In this document: positions 1 through 9,074 of the stretch, piece after piece | How the letters are laid out: each line of letters starts with the position of its first letter | Numbering within the stretch: position 1 is the stretch's first letter | Source of the DNA: Deltaproteobacteria bacterium | Lineage (GTDB): Bacteria > Desulfobacterota > Deferrimicrobia > Deferrimicrobiales > Deferrimicrobiaceae | Length of the DNA: 32,172 nt | Reading direction: 5' to 3' | Assembly (NCBI GenBank): GCA_016220005.1 | Contig: JACRIV010000037.1 | Coordinates: 1 to 32,172 of the forward strand | The notes under the pieces: generated by a model | Told to the model about the DNA's origin: nothing | The model's database searches: none | The model's input: only the letters and a program-made list of their open reading frames with translations | Translations under genes and position numbers: made by a program

Positions 1-605
1 CGGTTCGCATCCCTTTCCGAAAGCCCGGCCCCCCGGATGATCCGGAGCGCCGTCTCCCAGGTCGTAAAGTCCTCCGGGGAGTGCGAATCGGTATTGTACA
101 CCAGGCGGGCGCCGCAGTTCACAGCCAATCGAGCGACATGGCCGTTGGTCAGGGAATGGCCCCGCCGCGCGGTGATTTCGAGGAGCACGCCTTTCTTTCC
201 GGCAAGCCGGCCTTCCGCCTCGGTGATCAGGCCCGGGTGCGCCAGGATGTCCGCCCCTGCCTTGATGGCCGCCATGTTCGTCCCCTTCGGCACCGGCTCC
301 ACGATCGTCTCTCCATGGACGGTGACGACCCTCGCCCCTTTTTCCCTTGCCAGTGCGACGAGGGGGGCGATGAGCTTCGGGGGGACGTGGGTAATCTCGA
401 CGCCGGGATAGACCTTCGCCGCGACCTTTCCCCGGAGCTCGTCGCAGACGTGCGCCATACGCTCGATCACGTACTCGATGTTGGAGGGATCCGCATGGTC
501 GGTGATCGCCAGGTGCGTGTAGCCGGCGGAGATCGCCCGGGAAACGACCTCGGCGGGGATCAGCTCTCCGTCGCTGAAGGTGGAGTGCATGTGAAGGTCG
601 ATCAT
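1..605 (-). CDS. PHP-domain phosphoesterase (histidinol-phosphatase-like), 3' end cut by window edge
   Basis: Minus-strand translation from ATG at 605: MIDLHMHSTFSDGELIPAEVVSRAISAGYTHLAITDHADPSN...; HxH and ITDH motifs of PHP domains; ATGA overlap with the upstream gene. Absent from ORF track because the stop lies outside the window. Confidence 0.85.
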   Translation of the reverse strand, partial: MIDLHMHSTFSDGELIPAEVVSRAISAGYTHLAITDHADPSNIEYVIERMAHVCDELRGKVAAKVYPGVEITHVPPKLIAPLVALAREKGARVVTVHGETIVEPVPKGTNMAAIKAGADILAHPGLITEAEGRLAGKKGVLLEITARRGHSLTNGHVARLAVNCGARLVYNTDSHSPEDFTTWETALRIIRGAGLSERDAN

Positions 606-2158
606 TTCGTTTCCCCTTCCAGGTATTGGCGCACGACGCGGGCGAGGGCGTCCCGGATCTCGCCGGGGGACAGCTGCTCCATCTCCTGGACCTTGAGGAA
701 GCATCCCAGCTTCTCGACGCGGTTCTGGAACAGCCGCAGGGTGTTCTCCCCCAGGCCGAAATTGGTGAAGGTCTTGCCCATCACCGCCAGCACCACCCGC
801 GCGTCCGCGCCGCGGGTGTAGTCGGACACCGCCAGCAGACCCTCCAGGGAGCTCGAAACCTCATCCTTCAGGAAGGCGATGATCCCCACGGGCCTGGGGG
901 CGATCGCGTACCAGATCGGGGAGGTGCTGCGCAGGTAGGGAAATGCGTAGAGGCAGAGGGAGCTGTCCTCCCCCAGGCGGATCTTCCCGAACATCCCGAG
1001 GGGGAATCCCTCCTTGCGGCGCAAAGCGAAGAACGCGCTGTCCACCTCGAACTCGCGGAACTGCCCGAGGGCCATGACCACACCCTCCAGAAGCGACGGA
1101 TCGGGGAGGAAGAGAACGATCCGCCCCATGGCGCCGTTGGCATATGTTCCTCTCTCCTCCATTCGGCTCCTCAGGCGGGCCAGGTCCTCGGGAGGGAGAA
1201 ACTCGCTCTTCACGGGGAGTTTCTCGAAAAGCCCGATCTTCAGGACTCCCCTCTTCTTGAGATGGAGCAGGGTCTCGTAAACCGGCAGGTCGGGGAAGCT
1301 GCAGTTGTTGACGATATCGTCCACGCGGCTGCAGAATTCCGCGAGAAGGAGGATTTCGCGGACCACCCCCCCCGCTCCCGCAAGCGACCTCGCATCCTTC
1401 ACGATCAGGACCGACTCGTTGGGCGCGGGCCGCTGGCTCCCGAGCTTGACGAGCTCGTCGAACTGCCGCATCCCCTCCAGGACCGCGTGCTGGCTCGGCG
1501 TGAAGATCGTGCGCCGGACCCCCACTTTCCCCGGGATGAACCGGAACTTCCCTTCTTTCAAGGGGATCAGGCGGAAGAGGGCCTTCTCTCCGACGATGTT
1601 CTGCGTGACCGCCGAGACGATCTCGCCCTTTTCGATATAGATCGAGCCCGACATCCCCTCTCCCTCGACCTGGATGATCCCGCTCTTCGAGTTCAACGAC
1701 AGCATCTGCCAGAGATCGGGGAGAAAGACCTGGGAGAGGTTCCCGCTGATCTCGGAATCGCCCGAAAACACCTCCGAGAGGGAGTCCTGGAACAGGGCTC
1801 GCTGGATCCGGAGGAAGACCTCCTCCTCGTGGAAGGGCTTGCGGATGAACTCGTCCACGCCGGGTCGGAACCCCGAAACGCTCTTCTCCTTCTCGCTCAG
1901 GAAGAAGATGGGAATCGCCTTCGTGTTCGGATTGGCGCGCAGGATCTGCACGAGCTTGTCCGGGGAAAGGACGGCGACCGAGAGGTCCAGGAGCAGGATG
2001 TCCGGCCGCCGGAGAAGAGTCTCGGCGAGCGCCTTGCTGCCGTCCGCCGCCTCGATCACCTCCATCCCCTTCTCCTTCAGGAAGTGGCTCAAGTTCTGGC
2101 GGGATTTTTCGGAAGGATCGGCGAGGAGGACGGTTTTCACCGCGGTGGTTGCTGGCAT
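602..2158 (-). CDS. Receiver domain + DUF4388 (PATAN-like) + C-terminal degenerate small-GTPase-like domain protein
   Basis: N-terminus VLLADPSEKSRQNLSHFLKEKGMEVIEAADG...DILLLDLSV...KPF (receiver); GNLSQVFLPDLWQMLSLNSKSGIIQVEGEGMSGSIYIEKGEIVSA (DUF4388-like); C-terminus resembles MglA/Srp102-like GTPase scaffold. Confidence 0.75.
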   Translation of the reverse strand: MPATTAVKTVLLADPSEKSRQNLSHFLKEKGMEVIEAADGSKALAETLLRRPDILLLDLSVAVLSPDKLVQILRANPNTKAIPIFFLSEKEKSVSGFRPGVDEFIRKPFHEEEVFLRIQRALFQDSLSEVFSGDSEISGNLSQVFLPDLWQMLSLNSKSGIIQVEGEGMSGSIYIEKGEIVSAVTQNIVGEKALFRLIPLKEGKFRFIPGKVGVRRTIFTPSQHAVLEGMRQFDELVKLGSQRPAPNESVLIVKDARSLAGAGGVVREILLLAEFCSRVDDIVNNCSFPDLPVYETLLHLKKRGVLKIGLFEKLPVKSEFLPPEDLARLRSRMEERGTYANGAMGRIVLFLPDPSLLEGVVMALGQFREFEVDSAFFALRRKEGFPLGMFGKIRLGEDSSLCLYAFPYLRSTSPIWYAIAPRPVGIIAFLKDEVSSSLEGLLAVSDYTRGADARVVLAVMGKTFTNFGLGENTLRLFQNRVEKLGCFLKVQEMEQLSPGEIRDALARVVRQYLEGETK

Positions 2159-2170
2159 GGCGGCCTCGGC

Positions 2171-4033
2171 CTAAAAGTTGCCCTGGAGGAGATACATTTC
2201 CTGGACCTTTTCCATCATCGACTCCACCAGCCACTCGTCCGCCGTGTTGAACCCGCAGACCTCCTCCTGCCGCCCCGTGGCGAACAGTCCGTAGGCGCCG
2301 TTCTCCTTCAGGAAGAGGACGAACTCCTTCTCTCTCAGGCGCTCGTCGTCGGCGGTCACATAGAGAAGGTTCTTCGCGTCGAACCGGGTGCTTCCGGACT
2401 GCCCGAGGATGTAGATGTTGCGCCCTCCGGGAGGGACGGCCCCGAAGGAGAGAAAGATCTGCTTGAAGATCTCCGGCCGGGGGCCCGCGGCGATCACGAG
2501 GCCGCGGGACTCGCCGTCGGAGACCACGTCCTGGGCGATCGACTCGACCATTCTCAGGAAGACCTCCCTCGGGATGGAGAAGTGCCCGTTCCTCCCGAGG
2601 TCCCGGCGGACGCGGGTGAAATAGGGGACGTCCTCTCCTTTCCGGAGGAGGTCGTAGTACTCGGGCTTCCCCACCAGGGTCTCGAAAGCGTCCCAGAACG
2701 ATTTCTCCATGAGTCGGAGCCGGTGGAGGGGGCTCTTCTGCTGCCTGACGTACTTGTCGTCCGCGACCCGGCAGAGCTCCATGAAGTCCTTCCCGTCCCG
2801 GGGATACGTGGCGGACATGAAGAAGGGCTGCAGGGAGTATTCGCTCCCGAGAAACTGGATCCCTCCGACTTCCTTCACCGCCTTTCTCAAGCGCCGGACC
2901 GCCAGCATCGACCCGAAATGGTCCGTCTCGGGGAGCACGATGCAGAACCTGTCGGGCTCGACCCGCGCGATGAGGTCCGAGTCCCGCAGCGCCTTCCGGA
3001 TCGAGTCGACCATCGCCGCCAGCGCGCCGACCACCATGCTCTCCCTGGTCTGCTCCATGAGGAACGCGAAGTTGTCGATCGCGAGGAAGATCAGGGAAAG
3101 GGGGCGGCGGAACCTGCCCGATTTGTACCGCTCCTTCTCGAAATAGTCGGCGAGAAAGGCGGCGGAATAGGCCCGCGTTTCCGGATCGCGCAGGGCGATC
3201 TTCTCCATCCGTATCAGGCGGTCGACGGTCTTCAGGGAGGAAGCTGCGTAATCGGCGATGATGCGGGCGATGTAACGGTCGCTTTCGCCGTAAGGCTTCC
3301 GGTCGATCCGCTCGCCCAGCTTGACGAGCCCGATCGGCTTCTCCTGGTGGATGAGCGGTATATAGAGGGACAAGGCCGGCTTGCCGGAGGGCGGCGCGAG
3401 CTCTTCGGGCGACGAGGAGACGGGAAACGGCTTCGCCTTCCAGATCGAATCGGCCCACTCGGTCTGGGAGAGGAAGAACCGCGAACCCTCCCTGTCGATG
3501 CTGATGACCCCCCTCACCGAGGCGATCATCATCTCATCGGGGTCCGTGGGCGAGGAAAGCCAGATGACGCAGCTTTCCGCCCCCAGCTCGCGGACGAAGG
3601 TGTCGGTGATCTGGGCGAGAAGCTTGTCCTCGTCCTGCGAGGTCATGATCTTGAGGCACTGCTGGTAGAGCGAGGCGAGGGAATAATACTCGAGGCTTTC
3701 CGACAGAAGCCGCCCGGTGAGCGTGGGAGCGCCGTTGTCCTCCGGGTCGGCCCAGATGACCCATCGCGCGACTTCCCGGAGGGGCGGGTCCCCTCGGAAG
3801 AACAGGATCGGCGGACCGCTCTTCCCTTCCCTCCTAAGGACTTCCATGATCTCGGGCTGCGCGGTATCGATCGAGGCGACGATGGCGCTGTATGCGGACG
3901 GATCGGTCAGGTTGCCGGTCAGCGCGGATGGAGAGCGGAAATCGAACTCTACCGGATGCTCATAGACCACGAGCCGGAGCTCCCGTCCGTCCCCGGCGTC
4001 TTCCTGCAAGACCAGTATGCGTGCTACCCTCAT
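2171..4033 (-). CDS. Signalling protein with GAF domain and degenerate GGDEF domain, plus unassigned C-terminal domain
   Basis: GAF-like central region (LSLYIPLIHQEKPIGLVKLGE); GGDEF scaffold DPETRAYSAAFLADYFEKERYKSGRFRRPLSLIFLAIDNF...LRDSDLIARVEPDRFCIVLPETD with GGDEF replaced by EPDRF. Confidence 0.7.
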   Translation of the reverse strand: MRVARILVLQEDAGDGRELRLVVYEHPVEFDFRSPSALTGNLTDPSAYSAIVASIDTAQPEIMEVLRREGKSGPPILFFRGDPPLREVARWVIWADPEDNGAPTLTGRLLSESLEYYSLASLYQQCLKIMTSQDEDKLLAQITDTFVRELGAESCVIWLSSPTDPDEMMIASVRGVISIDREGSRFFLSQTEWADSIWKAKPFPVSSSPEELAPPSGKPALSLYIPLIHQEKPIGLVKLGERIDRKPYGESDRYIARIIADYAASSLKTVDRLIRMEKIALRDPETRAYSAAFLADYFEKERYKSGRFRRPLSLIFLAIDNFAFLMEQTRESMVVGALAAMVDSIRKALRDSDLIARVEPDRFCIVLPETDHFGSMLAVRRLRKAVKEVGGIQFLGSEYSLQPFFMSATYPRDGKDFMELCRVADDKYVRQQKSPLHRLRLMEKSFWDAFETLVGKPEYYDLLRKGEDVPYFTRVRRDLGRNGHFSIPREVFLRMVESIAQDVVSDGESRGLVIAAGPRPEIFKQIFLSFGAVPPGGRNIYILGQSGSTRFDAKNLLYVTADDERLREKEFVLFLKENGAYGLFATGRQEEVCGFNTADEWLVESMMEKVQEMYLLQGNF

Positions 4034-4044
4034 GAACCGGGCGG

Positions 4045-4533
4045 CTACATCTTGTACTTGCTGAAGTCTTCAGGGTCCATCTTCTCGAGCAGTTCGGTCC
4101 ACTTGTCCTTCTCCGGGCCGGACCCTGAAGCCGCATCGACCCGGACGGCTTTTTCGATCACCGCGTCGTGGACCATGATGGGGGCGCCGAGGCGAAGCGC
4201 GATGGCGATCGCGTCGCTTGGCCGCGAGTCGATCGCGAGCGTCTTCCCTCCCGCCTCGAGGTGAAGGAGCGCATAATACGTGTTGTCCTTGATGTCCGTC
4301 ACCTCGATCCGGAGGAGCTTCACGCCGAGCTGGTCGATCACGCTCTTGAAAAGGTCGTGGGTCATCGGCCGGGGAAGCTTGACCTTTTCGAGACCCACCG
4401 CGATGGCGTTGGCCTCGAGGATGCCGATCCAGATGGGGAGGATGTTCTTGTTCTCCACATCCCGCAGTATGACGATCGGCGACTGGGTCGCCGGGTCGAT
4501 CGTGATGCCCACGACCTGCATTTCCTTAGTCAT
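4045..4533 (-). CDS. Bifunctional nuclease (BFN/DUF151) family protein
   Basis: MTKEMQVVGITIDPATQSPIVILRDVENKNILPIWIGILEANAIAVGLEKVKLPRPMTHDL...SRPSDAIAIALRLGAPI; start at 4533 preferred over 4551 because GGAGG lies just upstream. Confidence 0.85.
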   Translation of the reverse strand: MTKEMQVVGITIDPATQSPIVILRDVENKNILPIWIGILEANAIAVGLEKVKLPRPMTHDLFKSVIDQLGVKLLRIEVTDIKDNTYYALLHLEAGGKTLAIDSRPSDAIAIALRLGAPIMVHDAVIEKAVRVDAASGSGPEKDKWTELLEKMDPEDFSKYKM

Positions 4534-5848
4534 GGAGGCCTCCTTCCGCACCCGAAAGCGAGTGGGCCCCGGCGGACCGGATGCGCACCAGGCGGAACGG
4601 CTCCTGTCGGGCTGCGTCTGGGGAAAAGTTCACGACTTTGTAGCACCGCGTTCTTCCGGAAAGCCGTGCGGAATCCCTGGCGCTCGCCCCTTCCACGAGG
4701 ACCTCCATTTCCTCCCCCACGCAGGCGGCCAGGCGCATGCGAGTATGCCGGTCCTGAAGAGACTGGAGGCGGTAGAGCCGTTCGCTTGCCGTCTCCGCCG
4801 GGACGATGGAGGCCATGGCCGCGGCGCGTGTCCCCGGCCGGGGAGAGAACCGGAAGGAGAAACAGGAATCGTACCGCACCTCCTCCATGACGGAGAGGGT
4901 GTTCCGAAAGTCGGCTTCCTCCTCGCCGGGGAAACCCACGATGAAATCCGAGGAGAAGGCGATCCCCGGCCTCGCCCGTCGGAGCGCATGGACCTTCTTC
5001 AGGTATTCCTCCCGTGTGTACCCCCGCCCCATCGCGGACAGGATCCGATCGGATCCCGCCTGGATCGGGAGGTGGATGTGGGGGCAAAGCGTCGCGACCT
5101 CCTCGAAGAGCCCGATCGTCTCCGAGTCGAGGTCCCTCGCGTGGACGGTGAGGAAGCGGATCCGGGCGATCCCGGGAACGCGGGCGATCCGGCGCAGCAG
5201 AGCGGAAAAGGAGATCTCGCCTTCCTTCTTTCCGTAGGAGTTGACGTTCTGGCCGAGGAGGATCACCTCGCGCACGCCGCGGTCCGCAAGGGATCGTATT
5301 TCGTCCAGGATTTCCGCCGACGGCCGGCTGATCTCCCTGCCGCGGACGTAAGGGACGATGCAGTAGGCGCAATAGTTGTCGCACCCCTGCATGATCGTGA
5401 CCATCGCGCTCGCAGCGCCTTCCGCCAGGTACGGGAGCACGTCCCAGTGGCTCGTGTCTCCGGTGAAATCCACCTCGACGGAGGGCCTTCGCTCCTCCGC
5501 CCTCCGGACGAGCTCCGGCAGGCGCGCGATGTTGTGGGTGCCGAACACGATATCGACATGGGGTGCTTTATCCGATAAGGATGTCCCCTTTTGCTGCGCC
5601 AGGCAGCCGCCGACGGCCACGAGCCTCCCTCCGCGCGCCTTCTTCCACCGACGAAGGTGGCCAAGAGCGCTCCTGAACTTCTGGTCCGCCTTCTCACGGA
5701 TGACGCACGTGTTGAGCAGGACGAGATCGGCGTCCGCGATCGATCCGGTGGCCCTGTAATCGACCGCTTCCAGAAGGGAAAGCATCCGCGCCGAGTCCAC
5801 CGCGTTCATCTGGCAGCCGAACGTCTCGATGTATACGCGTTTCGACAT
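4526..5848 (-). CDS. miaB: tRNA-2-methylthio-N6-dimethylallyladenosine synthase MiaB
   Basis: YIETFGCQMNAVDSARM, radical SAM motif CDNYCAYCIVPYVRGREISRP, MTTase architecture with C-terminal TRAM-like region. Confidence 0.93.
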   Translation of the reverse strand: MSKRVYIETFGCQMNAVDSARMLSLLEAVDYRATGSIADADLVLLNTCVIREKADQKFRSALGHLRRWKKARGGRLVAVGGCLAQQKGTSLSDKAPHVDIVFGTHNIARLPELVRRAEERRPSVEVDFTGDTSHWDVLPYLAEGAASAMVTIMQGCDNYCAYCIVPYVRGREISRPSAEILDEIRSLADRGVREVILLGQNVNSYGKKEGEISFSALLRRIARVPGIARIRFLTVHARDLDSETIGLFEEVATLCPHIHLPIQAGSDRILSAMGRGYTREEYLKKVHALRRARPGIAFSSDFIVGFPGEEEADFRNTLSVMEEVRYDSCFSFRFSPRPGTRAAAMASIVPAETASERLYRLQSLQDRHTRMRLAACVGEEMEVLVEGASARDSARLSGRTRCYKVVNFSPDAARQEPFRLVRIRSAGAHSLSGAEGGLHD

Positions 5849-5884
5849 AGGATTTTATTATAACATCCGGGAAAGGCTATTCAA
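5849..5884 (-). promoter_or_regulatory. Putative sigma70-type promoter of miaB block
   Basis: Minus strand TTGAAT (5879-5884) - 16 bp - TATAAT (5857-5862), then only 8 nt to the miaB ATG. Confidence 0.6.
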
Positions 5885-5986
5885 TGAGGGCGCCTGACCG
5901 GAAGACCATCGTCTGGATGGAGCCAAAGCATGGGCGCTTGCTCCAAGACAGGTGTTCCGGCGGAGCGAGAATCAAAAATGAGGCTC

Positions 5987-6793
5987 TCAGGCGATGGCGG
6001 TCATCTTTTCGCCCCGGATGATGATCCGGGAAGGGTCGATCTCGTCCCGCAGGAGGCGCAGCTCGTCCTCCGTCGGCGGGTGGATTTCCGTGACGGTCTC
6101 CGCGATCAGCGGCCTGAACGCCATGTCCCTGGTAACTTCCTCGACCGAGAAACCCCGAAGGACCGACAGGAGAGTCATCTCCTTCGTGCGTTCGTCGAAG
6201 CCGAAGAGCGCCCTCGAGGTGACGACCCGGTAAGGGCCGGTGTTCCTCGGCAGGCCGGCCGCCTCCCGCGCGCCGGGGCCGCTCAGGTAGCCGGGAGAGG
6301 TGATGAATTCGACCTTGGGGACGAAGCGGCGCCCCTCGTGCTTGATGACGATGATCGTCCTCCAGCAATGGGAGGCTACCTGGTTTCCGCCGCCGCTGCC
6401 CGCGAACCGCCTTTCCGGATTCTCGAAGGTTCCGCCCAGGTAGGTGGAGTTGATGTTGCCATACGGGTCGACCTGGAGCGCACCGAGCATCCCGTAGTCC
6501 ATGTATCCCGCGGCGGAATAGGAAAACGCCCAGTTCATGTTCAGCCATTGCAGGGACCGGAACGTGTTCTGCGGCCCCCCCATGGTTCCTCTCACGAACG
6601 GAAGGACCGACTGCGGGCCGATCGCGCCGAACTCGAAGAGCTGGATCACGTTGGGGACGTAGAGCTTCTGGGCGAGGATGGCGACGATCTGCGGGATCCC
6701 CCACCCCACGAAGATCGACTTCCCGTCCTCGAGGAGTCGCGCCGCCTGCGCGATCATGAACTCCGTGTCGGTGAACTCTACGGTACGCGGCAT
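5987..6793 (-). CDS. CoA-transferase beta subunit (glutaconate/3-oxoacid CoA-transferase type)
   Basis: MPRTVEFTDTEFMIAQAARLLEDGKSIFVGWGIPQIVAILAQKLYVPNVIQLFEFGAIGP; family I CoA-transferase-like fold with Glu in EFGAIGP; next to alpha subunit. Confidence 0.8.
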   Translation of the reverse strand: MPRTVEFTDTEFMIAQAARLLEDGKSIFVGWGIPQIVAILAQKLYVPNVIQLFEFGAIGPQSVLPFVRGTMGGPQNTFRSLQWLNMNWAFSYSAAGYMDYGMLGALQVDPYGNINSTYLGGTFENPERRFAGSGGGNQVASHCWRTIIVIKHEGRRFVPKVEFITSPGYLSGPGAREAAGLPRNTGPYRVVTSRALFGFDERTKEMTLLSVLRGFSVEEVTRDMAFRPLIAETVTEIHPPTEDELRLLRDEIDPSRIIIRGEKMTAIA

Positions 6794-6804
6794 CGCTTCC
6801 CTCC

Positions 6805-7776
6805 CTACCGATACCCCTCGATAATCGTGGCCCGGCTGCGGAGCTCCTTCATCTTTGCCGCGCCGACCCTCTTGTCGAGGAACTCCTCGTGGTCGGCGAC
6901 GCCGTAGATATTCTCTTCGAGATATTCCTGCATGCGCTCATCGTTCCGGATAGCATTCAGCCGGTCCACGTGCTCGAGGTCGATCTCGTACCGCGCCGGC
7001 ATCGCCCCCGGGTAGGCGCCGAACGGCGCGTGTACCACGGCGTCGACGAGGAAATAGGGGATCGTCGTGCGCATGGGGTCCTTGCGGAATTCGTCGGGAC
7101 TGACGATCTCTTCCGCCGACACGATGACCCTGTGGGATGCCATGGCGGCCTCGAGGGCGAAGAGGTTCGTCCCGAAGATGCGCGCGTCCCCGCGGACGTC
7201 CGCCTGGTGGACGTGGATGAACGCGACGTCCGGATTGAGGGCGGGGACGAGGCACACCGGCTGCCGCGTGTACGGGTCTTCGATCACCTTCGCCGCGGAG
7301 ACGGCGAGGTTGTCGGTGCCCAGGAGATCCCGTGTGGGCAGGAAGGAGACCCCCCGCGCCCCGGCGAGGATCCTCGAGGCCAGCCCCCCGTTGGTCCACT
7401 CATAGACCTTTACGCGTCCCTCGCATACCGCCTGCCCGATGTAGTTGCCGTATCCCAGGAACCCGACGTCGATGCGGGATGCGCACCCCGCCCCGGTGAG
7501 CAGGGCCGATTCGTGGAGCGTGAATTCCGCTCCGATCCAGAGGTCACGCTTCTTCTGCCGGATCACCTCCCGGATGAGGGACTGGGGGCCTCGCGTCAGG
7601 CTGGAGAAGTCGTAGACGATATAATCCCCGTCGCCGACGAAGCGGGACACCGCTTCTTTGGCGGAGCAGAGCTTGTCCGTCGGGTTCCGGCTCTTCCTGT
7701 CCCGGACGAACTCCCGGAATTCGTCCGGGTGCTCGAAACGGTACTCGACCTTCCCCTCTTTTCTGATCCGGCTCAC
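6805..7776 (-). CDS. CoA-transferase alpha subunit (glutaconate CoA-transferase type)
   Basis: KLCSAKEAVSRFVGDGDYIVYDFSSLTRGPQSLIREVIRQKKRDLWIG...; followed by beta subunit; ATGA overlap with meaB end. Confidence 0.8.
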   Translation of the reverse strand: MSRIRKEGKVEYRFEHPDEFREFVRDRKSRNPTDKLCSAKEAVSRFVGDGDYIVYDFSSLTRGPQSLIREVIRQKKRDLWIGAEFTLHESALLTGAGCASRIDVGFLGYGNYIGQAVCEGRVKVYEWTNGGLASRILAGARGVSFLPTRDLLGTDNLAVSAAKVIEDPYTRQPVCLVPALNPDVAFIHVHQADVRGDARIFGTNLFALEAAMASHRVIVSAEEIVSPDEFRKDPMRTTIPYFLVDAVVHAPFGAYPGAMPARYEIDLEHVDRLNAIRNDERMQEYLEENIYGVADHEEFLDKRVGAAKMKELRSRATIIEGYR

Positions 7777-8822
7777 TTCTTCTTCCCTTTCCGGGCGGCG
7801 CGGCTCTCCAAGAGGTGGAACGCGAAGCTGTGGTCCACGACCTTTTCCACGATGGAATAAGGGTCCTTCCGCTTTCGCGCGATATCGTCGAGGATCGGAT
7901 CCAGGAGGTTGTTCCGGGCCAGGTCTTCCACCGCCTTCTCGATCAGCTTCTTCTTGAGGATCTCCAGCAGCTCCACCCTCGCCTTTCCCGTGCGGTAGAG
8001 GCTCAGGTTCTCCCCGCGATAGACGAACTGCCGGTGCTGCTCGATCCGCTCCGCCAGCTCGGGAATCCCGGTCCCGTCCTGGGCGACCGTCGCCAGCACC
8101 GGAGGGACCCAGTCTCCCTCCTGATACTCGTTCATCGAGACCATCGTTTCCAGTTCCCGGCGGGTCTTGTCCGCCCCCTCGCGGTCGTACTTGTTCACGA
8201 CGAAGATGTCGGCGATCTCCAGGATCCCCGCCTTGATGGCCTGGATGTCATCCCCCAGTCCGGGGACGACGACGACGACGTTGGTGTGCGCGACCTTGAC
8301 GATCTCCACCTCGTCCTGGCCGACTCCCACCGTCTCGATGAGGATGACCTCTTTCCCCATCGCGTCCATCACGTTGACGATGTCGATCGTCGACTTGGAG
8401 AGGCCTCCCAGGTGGCCGCGGGTGGCGAGGCTCCTGATGAAGACGCCCTCGTCGGAGGCGTGCTTCTGCATGCGGATCCGGTCTCCGAGTATCGCTCCTC
8501 CCGTGAACGGGCTGGTGGGGTCGACGGCGACGATCCCCACCGTCTTCCCCTGTTTCCTCAGATGCTCGATGAGGCAGTCCACAAGCGTCGACTTGCCGGC
8601 TCCGGGCGCGCCGGTGATCCCGAGTATATAGGCCCGTCCGGTGTGCCTGTAGAGGCGTGCGAGCGTCCGGTGCGCGGCGGGTATCTCGTCGTCGAGGTCG
8701 CGCATGAGGCGCGCGGCGGCGCGGACGTCGCCCGCCAGCACGTCTTTGACCGATACCGTCATCGACCGCTGCGCCCCGCTTTCCCCCATCTCAGGTTCCA
8801 TACCGGGTCGTGTCCGCAACAC
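7773..8822 (-). CDS. meaB: Acyl-CoA mutase-associated G-protein chaperone MeaB (ArgK family)
   Basis: GITGAPGAGKSTLVDCLIEHLRKQGKTVGIVAVDPTSPFTGGAILGDRIRMQKHASDEGVFIRSLATRGHLGGLS; ETVGVGQDEVEI; NKYD. Start could be internal (M at 8762). Confidence 0.93.
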   Translation of the reverse strand: MLRTRPGMEPEMGESGAQRSMTVSVKDVLAGDVRAAARLMRDLDDEIPAAHRTLARLYRHTGRAYILGITGAPGAGKSTLVDCLIEHLRKQGKTVGIVAVDPTSPFTGGAILGDRIRMQKHASDEGVFIRSLATRGHLGGLSKSTIDIVNVMDAMGKEVILIETVGVGQDEVEIVKVAHTNVVVVVPGLGDDIQAIKAGILEIADIFVVNKYDREGADKTRRELETMVSMNEYQEGDWVPPVLATVAQDGTGIPELAERIEQHRQFVYRGENLSLYRTGKARVELLEILKKKLIEKAVEDLARNNLLDPILDDIARKRKDPYSIVEKVVDHSFAFHLLESRAARKGKKK

Positions 8823-8948
8823 ATCCGCAAGGCGCCCGCACCCGCCGTCGATGCGCGGTAGTCGCTATGCCTCGGCATGCCGCTTCCGCAGCGTCTTTGC
8901 GGCAGTGACTCACGCGCGGCACACGAGATCGGCGTGCGAGCCGCCGCA

Positions 8949-9074
8949 ACGGGGTGCCCCTCGCGGGGGCCTGAGCGACGAAGCGGGAGACAGGGAAGTC
9001 GGAGCAAGGAGCGACGGAGCCGCCGCCCGGCCAGGGACGGGCGGGCAAGGCGTCCCCCGCGAGGGGCACCCCGT
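8949..9074. repeat. Intergenic element with 21-bp perfect inverted repeat
   Basis: Arms ACGGGGTGCCCCTCGCGGGGG (8949-8969) and CCCCCGCGAGGGGCACCCCGT (9054-9074) are exact reverse complements separated by 84 nt; near-identical 16-mers at 8875-8890 and 9105-9120 flank it. Confidence 0.85.

Noticed and set aside
861-3458. 865-aa minus-strand ORF overlapping both signalling genes
   Set aside because: Wrong frame of the receiver/DUF4388 and GAF/GGDEF genes; Arg/Pro/Gly-rich out-of-frame translation.
626-4264. 1212-aa plus-strand ORF
   Set aside because: Runs antisense across three well-supported minus-strand genes; low-complexity, charged and Gly/Leu/Asp-rich translation typical of antisense frames in high-GC DNA; no recognisable domain.
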